A DNA stretch of 64,000 nt from Parcubacteria group bacterium (GTDB lineage: Bacteria; Patescibacteria; ABY1; Buchananbacterales; UBA6539): assembly GCA_002687175.1 (NCBI GenBank), contig NYZP01000001.1, forward strand, positions 74,734-138,733. The letters run 5' to 3'. The notes under the pieces are model-generated. The model was not told the origin of the DNA. It saw only the letters and a program-made list of their open reading frames with translations, and made no database searches. Positions 8,490 through 16,873 of this stretch are shown here, piece by piece. Within the stretch, counting starts at the first letter, position 1. Each line of letters begins with the position of its first letter. Both the position numbers and the translations under genes were made by a program.

Positions 8490-8617
8490 AACAGCTAAAT
8501 TATAACATAAAATAAAAAACCCTGCACCAAGTACAATAATATAGAAAAATGCAAGAAAAATTATTGTTCATTGACTCGCTCATCACAATAGTCAAGAACT
8601 AAAATTTTGGGATATAC

Positions 8618-8651
8618 AATATAGCCCTGGCCTTAAGGCCTGGGCTATATT
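8618..8651. other. Palindrome between corC-like gene and pgk
   Basis: Arms AATATAGCCC and GGGCTATATT, continued inward by GGCC/GGCC with one T-T mismatch around TTAA. It starts directly at the stop codon of the CorC-like gene. It has no good T run on either strand, so it is more likely an mRNA 3' or processing structure than a terminator. Confidence 0.6.
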
Positions 8652-9883
8652 TATGATTTTATAATTCTAACCTTTTCAATTTTCTTGGGAGTGGCTTTTT
8701 CCACCACCATTTTAAAATTGTTAAACTCTACTTCTTCACCAGCTTTAGGAATTCGACCAAACTTATCCAAAATTATTTCCGAAATAAAACGATGTTCACT
8801 GCCGGGGATTTTAATGTTAAAAAAATGGTTCACTTCCATAGCTTCAGTTTGAGCATCAACTAAAATTACATTCTTATCAAGCCGCTTAATCAAAAACTCA
8901 TTAACATCAGACTCATCCATAATTTCTCCGACTATTTCCTCTAACAAATCTTCCAAGGTGACTAAGCCAGCAGTTGACCCACGCTCATCAAGAACAATCG
9001 CAATATGATTATGTTGTCTTTGGAAATCTTTAAAGATATCATCAATCTTTCTTTGCTTAGGAATAAAGTATGGCTTACGGGCTATTTTTTTTAAAAGAGT
9101 TTTATTGTTACCTTTACTTAACTCCCGCAATACATCAGGCAAATAAATAACACCAACAATGCTGTCAATTGATTTTTGATAAACCGGAATTCTGGAATAA
9201 TGAGAATTGTTAATTTTTTTAACTGCTTGTTCAATTGTAGAATTAATTGGCAGACCAAAGATATCTTCCCGAACCGACATCACGTCTGCGGCGTTAATGT
9301 CGTTAAACTCAAGTACTCGTTTAATCATCTCTTTCTCTTTATGCTCCACCACTCCCTCTTCAACACCAATCTCCGCTAGAGCCCTTAGCTCTTCTTCACT
9401 GACCGTTGGTAGTTCTTTGCCTTTGGTAAAAATTTTTAGAGCAAACTTATTAAAAAATTCAAACACAATGGAAATTGGACGCAAGATAATGTCCAGCACT
9501 GCCAAAATTGGCGCCACCCCTATAGCAAAACTTTCGGCATGAGCAGTAGCAAAACCTTTTGGTCCAATTTCCCCGAAAACTAAAATCACCACCGTTAAAA
9601 TTCCGGTGGCAATGGCTGGCCCTAATGATCCAAAAAGTTCAAATGCTAATACTGTTGCTAAAGCCGATGCAGCTATATTAACTAAGTTGTTGCCAATCAA
9701 AATATTTATTAATAACCGCTGGGGATTAGCTTTTAGTTTAGAAAGTTTCTTGGCTTTTTTGCCATTTCTCTTTTCTAAAGATTTAAGCTTAGCTGGTGAT
9801 AAAGAAAAAATAGCTATTTCCGAAGCCGAAAAAAAACCGGACAGTAAAATTAAAAAAACTAAAAATAAAATTTGATTAAGCAT
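8651..9883 (-). CDS. CNNM/CorC-HlyC family membrane protein (DUF21-CBS-CorC)
   Basis: 410 residues in the standard order: an N-terminal DUF21 domain with about four hydrophobic segments (1-150), a linker with the typical EEELRALAEIGVEEG, two CBS domains (about 205-325, ending VTLEDLLEEIVGEI), and a C-terminal CorC_HlyC domain (about 340-405, with GRIPKAGEEV). Family members transport or sense Mg2+ or Co2+. Likely a cytoplasmic-membrane cation exporter. It is three bases from the lipoprotein gene upstream, implying one transcript. No SD. Confidence 0.9.
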   Translation of the reverse strand: MLNQILFLVFLILLSGFFSASEIAIFSLSPAKLKSLEKRNGKKAKKLSKLKANPQRLLINILIGNNLVNIAASALATVLAFELFGSLGPAIATGILTVVILVFGEIGPKGFATAHAESFAIGVAPILAVLDIILRPISIVFEFFNKFALKIFTKGKELPTVSEEELRALAEIGVEEGVVEHKEKEMIKRVLEFNDINAADVMSVREDIFGLPINSTIEQAVKKINNSHYSRIPVYQKSIDSIVGVIYLPDVLRELSKGNNKTLLKKIARKPYFIPKQRKIDDIFKDFQRQHNHIAIVLDERGSTAGLVTLEDLLEEIVGEIMDESDVNEFLIKRLDKNVILVDAQTEAMEVNHFFNIKIPGSEHRFISEIILDKFGRIPKAGEEVEFNNFKMVVEKATPKKIEKVRIIKS

Positions 9884-9885
9884 AG

Positions 9886-10269
9886 TTATTCGGCAATAGT
9901 AAATTGTTCATAAACTACCTGATTCTGATCATCCCCCTTTTGATAAACAACGGCAAACCAGTATGTTCCCGGTTGCATGCCCTCAATATCAGCAAAAAAT
10001 TTCTGACTACATCTTTCTGTGGTTTCGTTACCTTCAAGACTTAGAGTAAAAGTACTATCTTTTTTATCGAGAACACCTTTAAAACTTTCAACATCACAGC
10101 TAAAATCGGCAAAGGGTACTTCTACTTTTAAACCATTAGCGGTTGGCTCCAGTTTTGATTCAGTTACAATTTCATTAGTAAAACCATATTGCATGGCAAA
10201 ATTTTCTTTAAGCTGGCAAGCAGATAAGGTAACCGCTGATAAAATTGTTATCATTAATAATTTCTTCAT
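9886..10269 (-). CDS. Small lipoprotein of unknown function
   Basis: 127 residues with a lipoprotein signal peptide: MKKLL, a hydrophobic core and lipobox LSAC at residues 15-18. The mature part is predicted to be a small beta-sandwich with two cysteines (SCDVES and ERCSQ) that could form a disulfide. It is probably exported and anchored on the outer face of the membrane. It directly precedes the CNNM-like gene. No family recognised. Confidence 0.8.
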   Translation of the reverse strand: MKKLLMITILSAVTLSACQLKENFAMQYGFTNEIVTESKLEPTANGLKVEVPFADFSCDVESFKGVLDKKDSTFTLSLEGNETTERCSQKFFADIEGMQPGTYWFAVVYQKGDDQNQVVYEQFTIAE

Positions 10270-10296
10270 AACTACTAATATTATAGCAAAAAATAG

Positions 10297-10755
10297 CTAA
10301 ATACCCAATTTGAGTTTTAAGTCGTTTAGCCTTAAATAAAATCCCTTAGTGTGAATGGAATTAAGCCTTAAATGATAAGTGTCATAGTGATGCAACCATT
10401 CATGGAGCAAAGTATCAACAAATGTTTTAGGAGCTAGAATTTGTCCCCGAACGGCGGTTAAATTTTGAATATAGATATATTTTCCTCGATAGTAGCCATA
10501 CTGCTTATAAACTACTCTGCCGCCACTATGTTTATGGTATTGATTAGTGTCCGATATTTTTAGTTTTACAATATCGATTCTGGCACAATCACATAGCTCA
10601 TCTAATAATTGTTCACCTCTCTTTTGTCGACTGGCGGTGGTACTGGAGTTTAACAAAAACTGAGTCAACTTCAAAGACTGTTGATTAACTGAAAACTTAA
10701 CAACTGTAATTTTATTACTTTTTTTATAATTAGCATCAGGTCTCATAATACTCAT
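10297..10755 (-). CDS. SprT-like zinc metallopeptidase
   Basis: 152 residues from the first ATG (an in-frame TTG at 10773 would add six hydrophobic residues). The zincin motif is LLHEWLHHYD (HExxH), followed about 16 residues on by IHTKGFYLRL, whose histidine can be the third zinc ligand. This arrangement fits short SprT-like proteases, although the C-terminal zinc ribbon of SprT is missing. The substrate is unknown. No SD and weak spacing signals, so the exact start is uncertain. Confidence 0.75.
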   Translation of the reverse strand: MSIMRPDANYKKSNKITVVKFSVNQQSLKLTQFLLNSSTTASRQKRGEQLLDELCDCARIDIVKLKISDTNQYHKHSGGRVVYKQYGYYRGKYIYIQNLTAVRGQILAPKTFVDTLLHEWLHHYDTYHLRLNSIHTKGFYLRLNDLKLKLGI

Positions 10756-10776
10756 TATAATAAATATTACCAAAAG

Positions 10777-10810
10777 AAAAAAGACGGAGACTAATTTAAT
10801 AATCTCCGCC
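10777..10810 (-). terminator. Intrinsic terminator after the zinc-ribbon gene at 10822
   Basis: On the minus strand the stem is GGCGGAGA/TCTCCGTC (one G-U pair) with a 12-base loop, then TTTTTT. It begins 12 bases after the stop of the 10822 gene. Confidence 0.85.
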
Positions 10811-10821
10811 TAATGCCACAG

Positions 10822-11367
10822 TCAGGAAATTACCTCCTGACAAGCTGGACACCACTTGACCCAGTCATCTTGTCCAGACCAGTGAGTTATAATCAGGCCC
10901 TTCTTCCTGGCAACTGAGCTTTCCCCCCACTCAACTAAAGTACCAGAACACTTAGGACAAATATTAGCATTCTGTCTTATTTTAGATTGTCCAGAGACTC
11001 TACTATTCTTGCGGATAGTTACTGAACCATAACTATTAGCAACATCTGTCAATTCTTTACATGCAAAACAATCACAATCTGAACTATAAACATGTGTATC
11101 TCTTGTCCAGGTAGAATAGGCCCAGTAGTTGCAGTGTTTACACCACAGACCATATTCTAGACCAAACTCAATGGCCGCTGCAGTTGGTGCTATACCAGCC
11201 TGAACATCCCTTACTATCACCATTGCTTGTTGACCACAGCCTGGGCAAACTTTATTAGCACAGCCATCATTATGCTCTCCTAATAGTAAGCCTGACTCAA
11301 GACATATTTTACAATCACACTCTGGATCATTACGTCGATGATTCACAACTACTTCTTTTTGACACAT
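10822..11367 (-). CDS. Cysteine-rich multi-zinc-ribbon protein
   Basis: 181 residues with six CxxC or CxCxxC knuckles: CDCKIC, CPGC, CKHC, CDCFAC, CPKC and CPAC. These can pair into three zinc ribbons. The CDCxxC units appear twice in a similar setting (about 18-23 and 97-102), so the protein may be an internal duplication. A clear SD (AAGGAG) lies eight bases before the ATG. It has its own terminator and belongs to a scattered set of zinc-ribbon genes in this window (18198, 24300, 26799, 58605). Function unknown; nucleic-acid or protein binding is a guess. Confidence 0.8.
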   Translation of the reverse strand: MCQKEVVVNHRRNDPECDCKICLESGLLLGEHNDGCANKVCPGCGQQAMVIVRDVQAGIAPTAAAIEFGLEYGLWCKHCNYWAYSTWTRDTHVYSSDCDCFACKELTDVANSYGSVTIRKNSRVSGQSKIRQNANICPKCSGTLVEWGESSVARKKGLIITHWSGQDDWVKWCPACQEVIS

Positions 11368-11414
11368 GATTTAATCTCCTTACGTCAAAGAACGTTGGCT
11401 TTTGTCACCAATAA

Positions 11415-11439
11415 CAAAAAACCCCGCCAGAGGCGGGGT
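11415..11439 (-). terminator. Intrinsic terminator after the 11617 gene
   Basis: Minus strand: perfect 8-bp stem ACCCCGCC/GGCGGGGT with a 3-base loop, then TTTTTGTTA. It ends transcription of the small gene at 11617-11853 just before the SD of the zinc-ribbon gene. Confidence 0.85.
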
Positions 11440-11616
11440 CAGTAGATATTAAAAAATAAAAATATCAAATCACCTCGACTCTGGCGAAGTAATTTGATAA
11501 TGAGTTGAAAATTGTTTTGCAAATTTATTCATAATATTAATAAATTATCACAGTTAATAAAAACTGTCAAATTAAAGAAAAAAGCGGAAACTTGTTAGGT
11601 AACCGCCAAATTAAAA

Positions 11617-11853
11617 CTAAACCATTAAAAATGAACCTTCCGAAACAAATATATCTTTAAGGCCTTCTTTTCCCAAGGCGGTAAGAACTTCTTTTTCTTT
11701 TCCCTTAGGAATAAAAGCTGAAGCGATAAAATCGCTACTACCAATTTTATTTTTATAACCTGTACACTTCCCTCCAAACTTTTTTACTATTCGACTAAAA
11801 GTTGAAAGTCCAAATTTAGCTGGAACCTCACAATAAATATGAAAGTAATTCAA
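11617..11853 (-). CDS. Small hypothetical protein with TTG start
   Basis: 78 residues, soluble, alternating beta and basic helix (RIVKKFGGK, KGKEKEVLTALGKEG), compatible with a small ferredoxin-like alpha/beta fold. The first codon is TTG. It is supported by an AAGGA SD seven bases upstream, and no in-frame ATG exists nearby. The ten bases ATGATCATTG at the start recur at the TTG start of the gene at 24300-24647. It has its own terminator. No family recognised. Confidence 0.65.
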   Translation of the reverse strand: MNYFHIYCEVPAKFGLSTFSRIVKKFGGKCTGYKNKIGSSDFIASAFIPKGKEKEVLTALGKEGLKDIFVSEGSFLMV

Positions 11854-11891
11854 TGATCATTCCTTCACAGGTTTATTGGGATAAAGAACAG

Positions 11892-11929
11892 AAAAAAAGA
11901 TCAGGAGAGGAAGAGAAGGGCCCCCGATC
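11892..11929 (-). terminator. Intrinsic terminator after the 12052 mini-gene
   Basis: Minus strand: stem GATCGGGG/TCCTGATC (two G-U pairs) enclosing a 15-base pyrimidine-rich loop, followed by seven T. It lies about 125 bases after the stop of the 22-codon reading frame at 12052-12120 and just upstream of the TTG gene at 11617. Confidence 0.75.
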
Positions 11930-12051
11930 TCGGCTGCGGTATTATTGAGTGAATTTGCCGCGTATTGGTGTGGCTAGGTTGTGAAGTTAGGCTTCATCAC
12001 CCATCGGCCTCGGAACACTACTTCGGTACTGCCTTCGGCTTCCGATCTTCT

Positions 12052-12120
12052 TCATTCGTTGGTGTTCTCGATGGTCGTGCTTCCGCGAATGGCCGCGAAA
12101 GCGAAACAGAGTTCCTTCAT
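12052..12120 (-). CDS. SD-led 22-codon reading frame (possible leader peptide or gene remnant)
   Basis: The sequence GAAAGGAG lies six bases before an ATG that opens a 22-codon frame. This ends ...AAIRGSTTIENTNE before TGA. The SD can pair with CTCC a few bases upstream (CTCCTGAAAGGAG), which could mask it. The peptide resembles the first residues of AroH-type chorismate mutase (IRGATTVE..T.EE), but nothing after the stop continues that family in any frame. The 11854-12370 gap has raised G+C and otherwise no credible gene. Function unknown. Confidence 0.35.
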   Translation of the reverse strand: MKELCFAFAAIRGSTTIENTNE

Positions 12121-12325
12121 GATATACTCCTTTCAGGAGGTTTTGAACCGAAGCTCTAATCATGAACTGAGTATACTCATCCCTTCTTCTTGTTTCCGTC
12201 ACCGGGAAAAATTGTCTTCCTGACAGCCTAGCTGCCTCCTCAATTCCCCTATCGGAAAGAGTCAAGTCAAATAGATTTACACGCCTTAAAAAAATGTTAT
12301 CATAAAAAAATTTATTTATCAAGAA

Positions 12326-12356
12326 TCAAAAACCCCCACCAAACTGGTGGGGGGTT
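12326..12356 (-). terminator. Intrinsic terminator after gap
   Basis: Minus strand: AACCCCCCACC, loop AGTTT, GGTGGGGG, then TTTTTGATT. It begins about 15 bases beyond the gap stop codon. Confidence 0.88.
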
Positions 12357-12370
12357 AATTTTTATAAAAA

Positions 12371-13393
12371 TTATTTAGTCAACCGACCAACTTGCTCTGC
12401 CATTTCGGTCAGTCTTAAACTATAAGCGTATTCATTGTCATACCAAGCCAAAATTTTAACTAAATTTCCGCCAACCACTCTGGTAAACTCTAAATCAACA
12501 GTAGCCGAATATGGATTACCAATATAATCTGAGGATACTAAAGGTTTAGACGAGACCGCTAAAATATTTTTGTAAAGTGGATGTTTAGTAGCTGTTTTAA
12601 ATTCATCATTAATTTGTTTAACCGTCACTTTTTTGCGCTTTAGAACTGCCGTAATGTCGGACAATGACCCGGTAATGGTTGGGACCCGAATGGCAATACC
12701 GTCAAACATGTTTTTTACTCCGGGCACCACTTTAGTGGTGGCTTCGGCTGCACCAGTGGTAGTAGGAATCATGTTAAGTGCCGCTGCTCTGGTTCTTCTC
12801 AAATCCTTATTTGGACCATCAACTAAATTTTGGGTTGAGGTATAGGAGTGAATAGTGGTCATCAAAGCTTTTTCGACTCCAAATTTAGATTCTAAAACTT
12901 GAATCACTGGTGAAATACAATTAGTGGTACAAGAAGCCATAGAAACAATATCGTCACAACTATCTTTCTTAACACAGTCACCAGTATGCTTAGTGCCATA
13001 AACTAAAGTCTGAGTATTGTCTTTAGCCGGGGCGGAAATGATAATTCGTTTAGCTCCAGCTTTTAGGTGTCCGCTGGCATCTTTCTTGGTTTTAAATCTC
13101 CCGGTACATTCCAGCAACACCTCAACGGCAAATTTCTTCCAAGGTAATTTAGCTGGTTCAGCTTCATGAAATACTAAATATTCTTTGCCATCAATTTTAA
13201 TACCATTTTTAGTGGGCAGAACTTTTCGATGATACAAGCCATAGGCGGTGTCATACTGTAATAAATGGGCCAATAACTTATTATCCATTAAATCGTTAAG
13301 CGCCACCACCTCTAAATTTTTATTTTCTAAAGCTGCTTTAAAAGTCGCCCGGCCAATCCGACCAAAACCATTAATTGCAATTTTTGTTACCAT
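12371..13393 (-). CDS. gap: Glyceraldehyde-3-phosphate dehydrogenase
   Basis: Oxidises glyceraldehyde 3-phosphate to 1,3-bisphosphoglycerate. The 340 residues include the Rossmann motif INGFGRIGR, ALND (Asn33-Asp34, favouring NAD+ over NADP+), the catalytic Cys155 in SMASCTTNC, the histidine in TTIHSYTSTQ, and the phosphate-site segment RRTRAAALNMIPTTTGAA. It ends WYDNEYAYSLRLTEMA as in class I GAPDH. It is on the same strand as pgk, eno and both gpmI but in a separate unit with its own terminator. No SD; the ATG follows an A/T-only stretch. Confidence 0.97.
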   Translation of the reverse strand: MVTKIAINGFGRIGRATFKAALENKNLEVVALNDLMDNKLLAHLLQYDTAYGLYHRKVLPTKNGIKIDGKEYLVFHEAEPAKLPWKKFAVEVLLECTGRFKTKKDASGHLKAGAKRIIISAPAKDNTQTLVYGTKHTGDCVKKDSCDDIVSMASCTTNCISPVIQVLESKFGVEKALMTTIHSYTSTQNLVDGPNKDLRRTRAAALNMIPTTTGAAEATTKVVPGVKNMFDGIAIRVPTITGSLSDITAVLKRKKVTVKQINDEFKTATKHPLYKNILAVSSKPLVSSDYIGNPYSATVDLEFTRVVGGNLVKILAWYDNEYAYSLRLTEMAEQVGRLTK

Positions 13394-13500
13394 AAAATAT
13401 ATTTTGATTTATAAACTAATCTAATTATAACCTAAATTATTAAAAAATAAAATGCTAAAGAACCGAAAACTCCTATATTCATAGATTAAATGATACTGCG

Positions 13501-13624
13501 ATGTTCTTATGGGTGGGGTCTGGGGCCGTCCTGAGCCCAAGGCGAGGGCTCTGCGAGTAAATCAACGAGCTTGGCGAATAAAGGCTCCAGGATTTTTTGG
13601 GTACTTTTTTCTAAAAAAAGTACC
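13501..13624. repeat. ~120-nt structured repeat, copy 1
   Basis: G/C-rich left end (GGGTGGGGTCTGGGGCCGTC), a middle segment with AATCAACGAG, and a right end made of GGTACTTTTTT and its inverted copy. The reverse complement matches 21920-22039 almost base for base, with a handful of differences. It occupies most of the 13394-13690 gap between gap and the chagasin-like gene and contains no reading frame of note. A small palindrome (TACCTCACCTGAGGTA) follows. Confidence 0.85.
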
Positions 13625-13690
13625 TCACCTGAGGTATCCTGAGTATACTAAAACATAAAAAAATAATTCTACATAAGCACAAATAAAAAA

Positions 13691-14149
13691 TTAAAGACTG
13701 ACTATCTCTAGCTCAAATGACTCAATCACTTCCGAACCAAAAGTACCATAATCAAACTGTAAGTCAAACGTTCCAACTTTCTCAATTTTTAACCACCATT
13801 CATCAGTAAATTGACCATCTAGAATTGTAGGGTCAGCGATACCAATTAATTGATGATCGGTAAGCATAATGTACCCACCAGTAGTTGGGCTTATCACTGA
13901 CCATTGATTACCACTATCAGCTTCACCACTTAGCTTAAGATAGATAACATCACCTGGCGTGGTCGTGGCAGTTTGGCCATTCAACTCGGTAACGTCGATC
14001 ACCAGTCCAGTTTCTGGAACACCAGCCGTATTAAATTCATCAACATCAACTGGTTGTTCCTTCTTACCACAAGCCGATAAAAAAATTGCCAGCCCAAAAA
14101 CAACAAGTAAAAGTAAAATTTTTCTGTTCATATTATTTAAAAAATTCAT
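13691..14149 (-). CDS. Lipoprotein with chagasin-like (I42 inhibitor) domain
   Basis: 152 residues. A lipoprotein signal peptide ends at lipobox LSAC (residues 24-27), followed by a GKKEQP linker. The domain from about 50 reads GDVIYLKLSGEADSGNQWSV, resembling the GD.i.i.L..N.TTGY.W start of chagasin. It continues with EWWLKIEKVGTFDLQFDY, resembling the W.F.a...G...L...Y strand pair. The canonical NPTTG loop is replaced by ADSGN, so inhibition of C1 cysteine proteases is only a possibility. Spaced one base from the PSP1 gene. Confidence 0.7.
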   Translation of the reverse strand: MNFLNNMNRKILLLLVVFGLAIFLSACGKKEQPVDVDEFNTAGVPETGLVIDVTELNGQTATTTPGDVIYLKLSGEADSGNQWSVISPTTGGYIMLTDHQLIGIADPTILDGQFTDEWWLKIEKVGTFDLQFDYGTFGSEVIESFELEIVSL

Positions 14150-14150
14150 A

Positions 14151-14957
14151 TTAACTAATTTCCTTGACGCTTACTTCAAGCCGATTGCGACCTTGCCCCT
14201 CCAGTTCAATATCAACCGTTTGTTTTAAAGTGTGCCAGCCTATTACTTTTCCAGAGCCTTTTTGAGTTTTAACCGCCGAGCCGATAGCTGGAAAAATCTT
14301 AGACAATTCTTCATAGTTCTCATCCTCATACCTCATGCAGCATTTAAGCCGGCCACACTGGCCGGACAGACGATCAGAACCACGGTGAGATACTTGTTGT
14401 CGATCAGTCATGTCAGAAGTCACCCCACCTAATTTTTTAAGACTAGTTTGGCAACATAAAGTTTTACCACATGAGCCAAGGTCACCAGAAATTTTTGCCT
14501 CATCACGTACACCAATTTGCTGTAACCGAACAGACTGTTTATAATGATTGGTTAAATCCTTAACCAAAATTCGAAAGTCAACTCGACCATCAGTGACAAA
14601 AGGAAAGATTAACCGACTTTTATCTAAAGAAAAATGGGCATCAATAACTTTCATCGGTAAATCATGACGGACAACTATTTTTTTACAATATGCTAAAACT
14701 GAGTCTTTATCCTTATTCAGCCCTAAAAAAATTTCCAGATCATTGGTGTTGGCTTTACGGACTGATGACGAGGATTCAATTTCGCCTTTATTTGATAATT
14801 CTTCGGTAGTGACTTTTTGCAAACCAACAACCGTAGCCATATCAGAACCGAATTCATTCTTCACCACTACTTTCTCGCCCAACTGTAATTCAAAATCTTC
14901 AACCTGATGGTCTATAACTTTATCCCATTCGGCGATTTTAGTTTGAACAATTAGCAT
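14151..14957 (-). CDS. PSP1-domain protein (YaaT-like)
   Basis: 268 residues of the PSP1/YaaT family. Typical segments are VDFRILVKDLTNHYKQSVRL, QIGVRDEAKISGDLGSCG, and the conserved cysteine cluster CGKTLCC followed by SGQCGRLKCCMRYE. In Bacillus, YaaT works with YlbF and YmcA in a complex affecting RNase Y and sporulation; other members have no defined activity. It lies 35 bases after tsf on the same strand and probably belongs to the rpsB-tsf transcript. No SD. Confidence 0.92.
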   Translation of the reverse strand: MLIVQTKIAEWDKVIDHQVEDFELQLGEKVVVKNEFGSDMATVVGLQKVTTEELSNKGEIESSSSVRKANTNDLEIFLGLNKDKDSVLAYCKKIVVRHDLPMKVIDAHFSLDKSRLIFPFVTDGRVDFRILVKDLTNHYKQSVRLQQIGVRDEAKISGDLGSCGKTLCCQTSLKKLGGVTSDMTDRQQVSHRGSDRLSGQCGRLKCCMRYEDENYEELSKIFPAIGSAVKTQKGSGKVIGWHTLKQTVDIELEGQGRNRLEVSVKEIS

Positions 14958-14992
14958 ACATTTAATTGCCTGGCTAGAACTATTTTTTAACC

Positions 14993-15775
14993 TTAAATCT
15001 GGTATCGAGAAAATTTGACCACTTCAATATTATCCCCACTCTCATTGATAATATCTTGTACCTTTTTTTTATCATCTTTGATAAAAGTTTGATTAAGCAA
15101 ACAAACTTCTTGATAGAATTTTGACAGTTTACCCGGGATAATTTTCTCCCACATTTCTGCGGGCTTACCTTCACTCTTTAATTGCTCCCGGTAAATATCT
15201 TTTTCTTTATCAATTTCATCCGCTGGAATGTCCTCGGGTTTAATGTATCTAGGCGACATGGCGGTAATTTGCATTGCCAAATCATTAGCTAGTTCTTGGC
15301 TACCACTGGATAAAGCAATCACCGCGGCAACTTTTTTATTAGAGTGAATATATGTTCCAATCACTTCACCCTCAACAATTTCCGCCACTCTTAAAACAAG
15401 ATTCTCACCAATTTTTACGGTTAGCTCATCTTTGATTTTAGCTTCGGCTGATTTTTTAAAATCATCAACTGTTGATTCTAATAACTCTTTAGAAAATTCA
15501 TTAACTGTCTTAATAAACTCCTCGTCCCTGGCGGCGAAATCGGTTTCACTGGCCAAAGCAACAGTAGCCACTTTATGATCAGCTAATGATTGAGCAATCA
15601 CGCCTTCATTAGTGTCTCGGTCAGATTTTTTATTTGCTTTAATCGCTCCTCGTTTTCGTAAAATAGCAACGGCCTGATCAATATCATTATCGGCTTCTTC
15701 AAGCGCTTCCTTGCAATCGGCAATACCAGCACCAGTGACGTTTCTAAGTTGTGTAAGTAATTTTGTATCAATCAT
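14993..15775 (-). CDS. tsf: Elongation factor Ts
   Basis: Nucleotide exchange factor for EF-Tu. The 260 residues start with the UBA-like helix bundle (LLTQLRNVTGAGIADCKEAL, then DIDQAVAILRKRG). The EF-Tu contact motif is TDFAARDEEF, and the later EIVEGEVIGTYIHSNKK and AMQITAMSPRYI segments are typical of the core domains. It lies two bases from rpsB, the standard rpsB-tsf pair. The C terminus (EVCLLNQTFIKDDKKKVQDI) is complete. Confidence 0.97.
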   Translation of the reverse strand: MIDTKLLTQLRNVTGAGIADCKEALEEADNDIDQAVAILRKRGAIKANKKSDRDTNEGVIAQSLADHKVATVALASETDFAARDEEFIKTVNEFSKELLESTVDDFKKSAEAKIKDELTVKIGENLVLRVAEIVEGEVIGTYIHSNKKVAAVIALSSGSQELANDLAMQITAMSPRYIKPEDIPADEIDKEKDIYREQLKSEGKPAEMWEKIIPGKLSKFYQEVCLLNQTFIKDDKKKVQDIINESGDNIEVVKFSRYQI

Positions 15776-15777
15776 AT

Positions 15778-16671
15778 TTATTTTTTTTCTTCCTTTTTAG
15801 CTGTTGTTTCTTTTTCTGCTTTCTCTGTCTGTTTATTCTTTTCAGCCTGCTCGGCCTTGGCTTCTTTCTCTGCTTTTGCATCTTTCTCTGCCTTTGCATC
15901 TTTCTCTGCCTTTTCAGCCTGCTCGGCCTTGGCTTTCTTTTCCTCTTTTTCTGCGGCAATAGCTTCAATCTCTTGAATTTTTCCCTTTTCACTTAAGCCT
16001 TCACTAACCGCTTCGGCAATTAAGCTGGTGATTAAGTCAATTGATTTAACTGCATCATCGTTTGCCGGAATAACGTAATTAACTTTTTCCGGATTAACAT
16101 TAGTGTCACACATCGCAATCACTGGAATATTTTTCTTAACCGCTTCAGCTACTGCTGTTTTTTCTTTTTTAATATCACAAACAAAAACGGCATCAGGTAC
16201 CTTACTCATTTCCTCAATACCACCAACCATCTTATTTAATTTATCAATTTCGCGATCAAATTCTAATTTTTCCTTTTTAGTATATTTATCCAGTTCACCG
16301 GAAGCTCTTTTCTTTTTCAAATCGGTAAATCTTTTAATCACTCGTGAAATCTCCAAGTAATTAGTAAAGGTGCCACCTAACCAACGTTCAATAATATACG
16401 GCATCTCTACTTCTTGGGCGTACTTTGTAATAATTGGTTGAGCTTGTTTTTTTGTGCCCAAAAATAAAATAGTGCCACCATTGGCAACTATTTTTTTTAC
16501 AAAATCCAAAGCTTCTTTAAGCTTTTCTTGAGTAACTTCTAGATTAATGATATGAAACCCACTTTTAGAGGTAAAAATATAGGGTATCATTCTAGGGTGA
16601 CGCTTAGCATGTTGATGGCCAAAATGGACACCAGATTTAAGCATCGTTAAAAGTTCTGGAATTTTTGTCAT
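15778..16671 (-). CDS. rpsB: Ribosomal protein S2 with long charged repeat tail
   Basis: 30S protein S2. Residues 1-230 are canonical (GVHFGHQ, RMIPYIF, FLGTKKQAQ, ERWLGGTFTN, ALFVCD-like AVFVCD, IPVIAMCDTN). About 55 additional residues form a Lys/Ala/Glu tail in which AEKDAKAEKDAKAEKEAKAE is an imperfect tandem repeat; this reads as a coiled-coil or disordered arm. The start is supported by AAAGGA eight bases upstream, one of the few core genes here with an SD. A consensus promoter lies about 150 bases upstream. Confidence 0.96.
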   Translation of the reverse strand: MTKIPELLTMLKSGVHFGHQHAKRHPRMIPYIFTSKSGFHIINLEVTQEKLKEALDFVKKIVANGGTILFLGTKKQAQPIITKYAQEVEMPYIIERWLGGTFTNYLEISRVIKRFTDLKKKRASGELDKYTKKEKLEFDREIDKLNKMVGGIEEMSKVPDAVFVCDIKKEKTAVAEAVKKNIPVIAMCDTNVNPEKVNYVIPANDDAVKSIDLITSLIAEAVSEGLSEKGKIQEIEAIAAEKEEKKAKAEQAEKAEKDAKAEKDAKAEKEAKAEQAEKNKQTEKAEKETTAKKEEKK

Positions 16672-16818
16672 AAATTGTTTCCTTTTATATCACGTCCTGA
16701 AAAAATTAATTTTTAGGCCGGATCCTCTACTACTTTATAGTTATGACTCACTTTATTAAGCAAGCAGGATATAACTAAATGTGTGATTAAGTAGTATGTG
16801 TGATTAATTAGTCCCTTT

Positions 16819-16847
16819 AATATAGACGATTAGCTATAAAATGTCAA
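16819..16847 (-). promoter_or_regulatory. Sigma-70-type promoter of rpsB-tsf
   Basis: Minus strand: TTGACA (16847-16842), 17-base spacer, TATATT (16824-16819). It predicts a 5' leader of about 140 bases before rpsB, long enough for S2 feedback control, though I see no motif that proves this. Confidence 0.85.
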
Positions 16848-16873
16848 GTATTTGATAAAATTAATTAAAGACA

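Noticed and set aside
8618..8651. Intrinsic terminator between the CorC-like gene and pgk
   Set aside because: Good stem but no T run on the minus strand.
11987..12322. 111-codon minus-strand frame and overlapping plus-strand frames (11965-12223)
   Set aside because: They overlap each other and the SD-led 22-codon frame, lack ribosome sites of their own, and translate repeats and the SD. Loose matches of LTLSDRGIEEAA to histidine phosphatases and of EEAARLSG to AroH point in different directions and are in the wrong order for either family.
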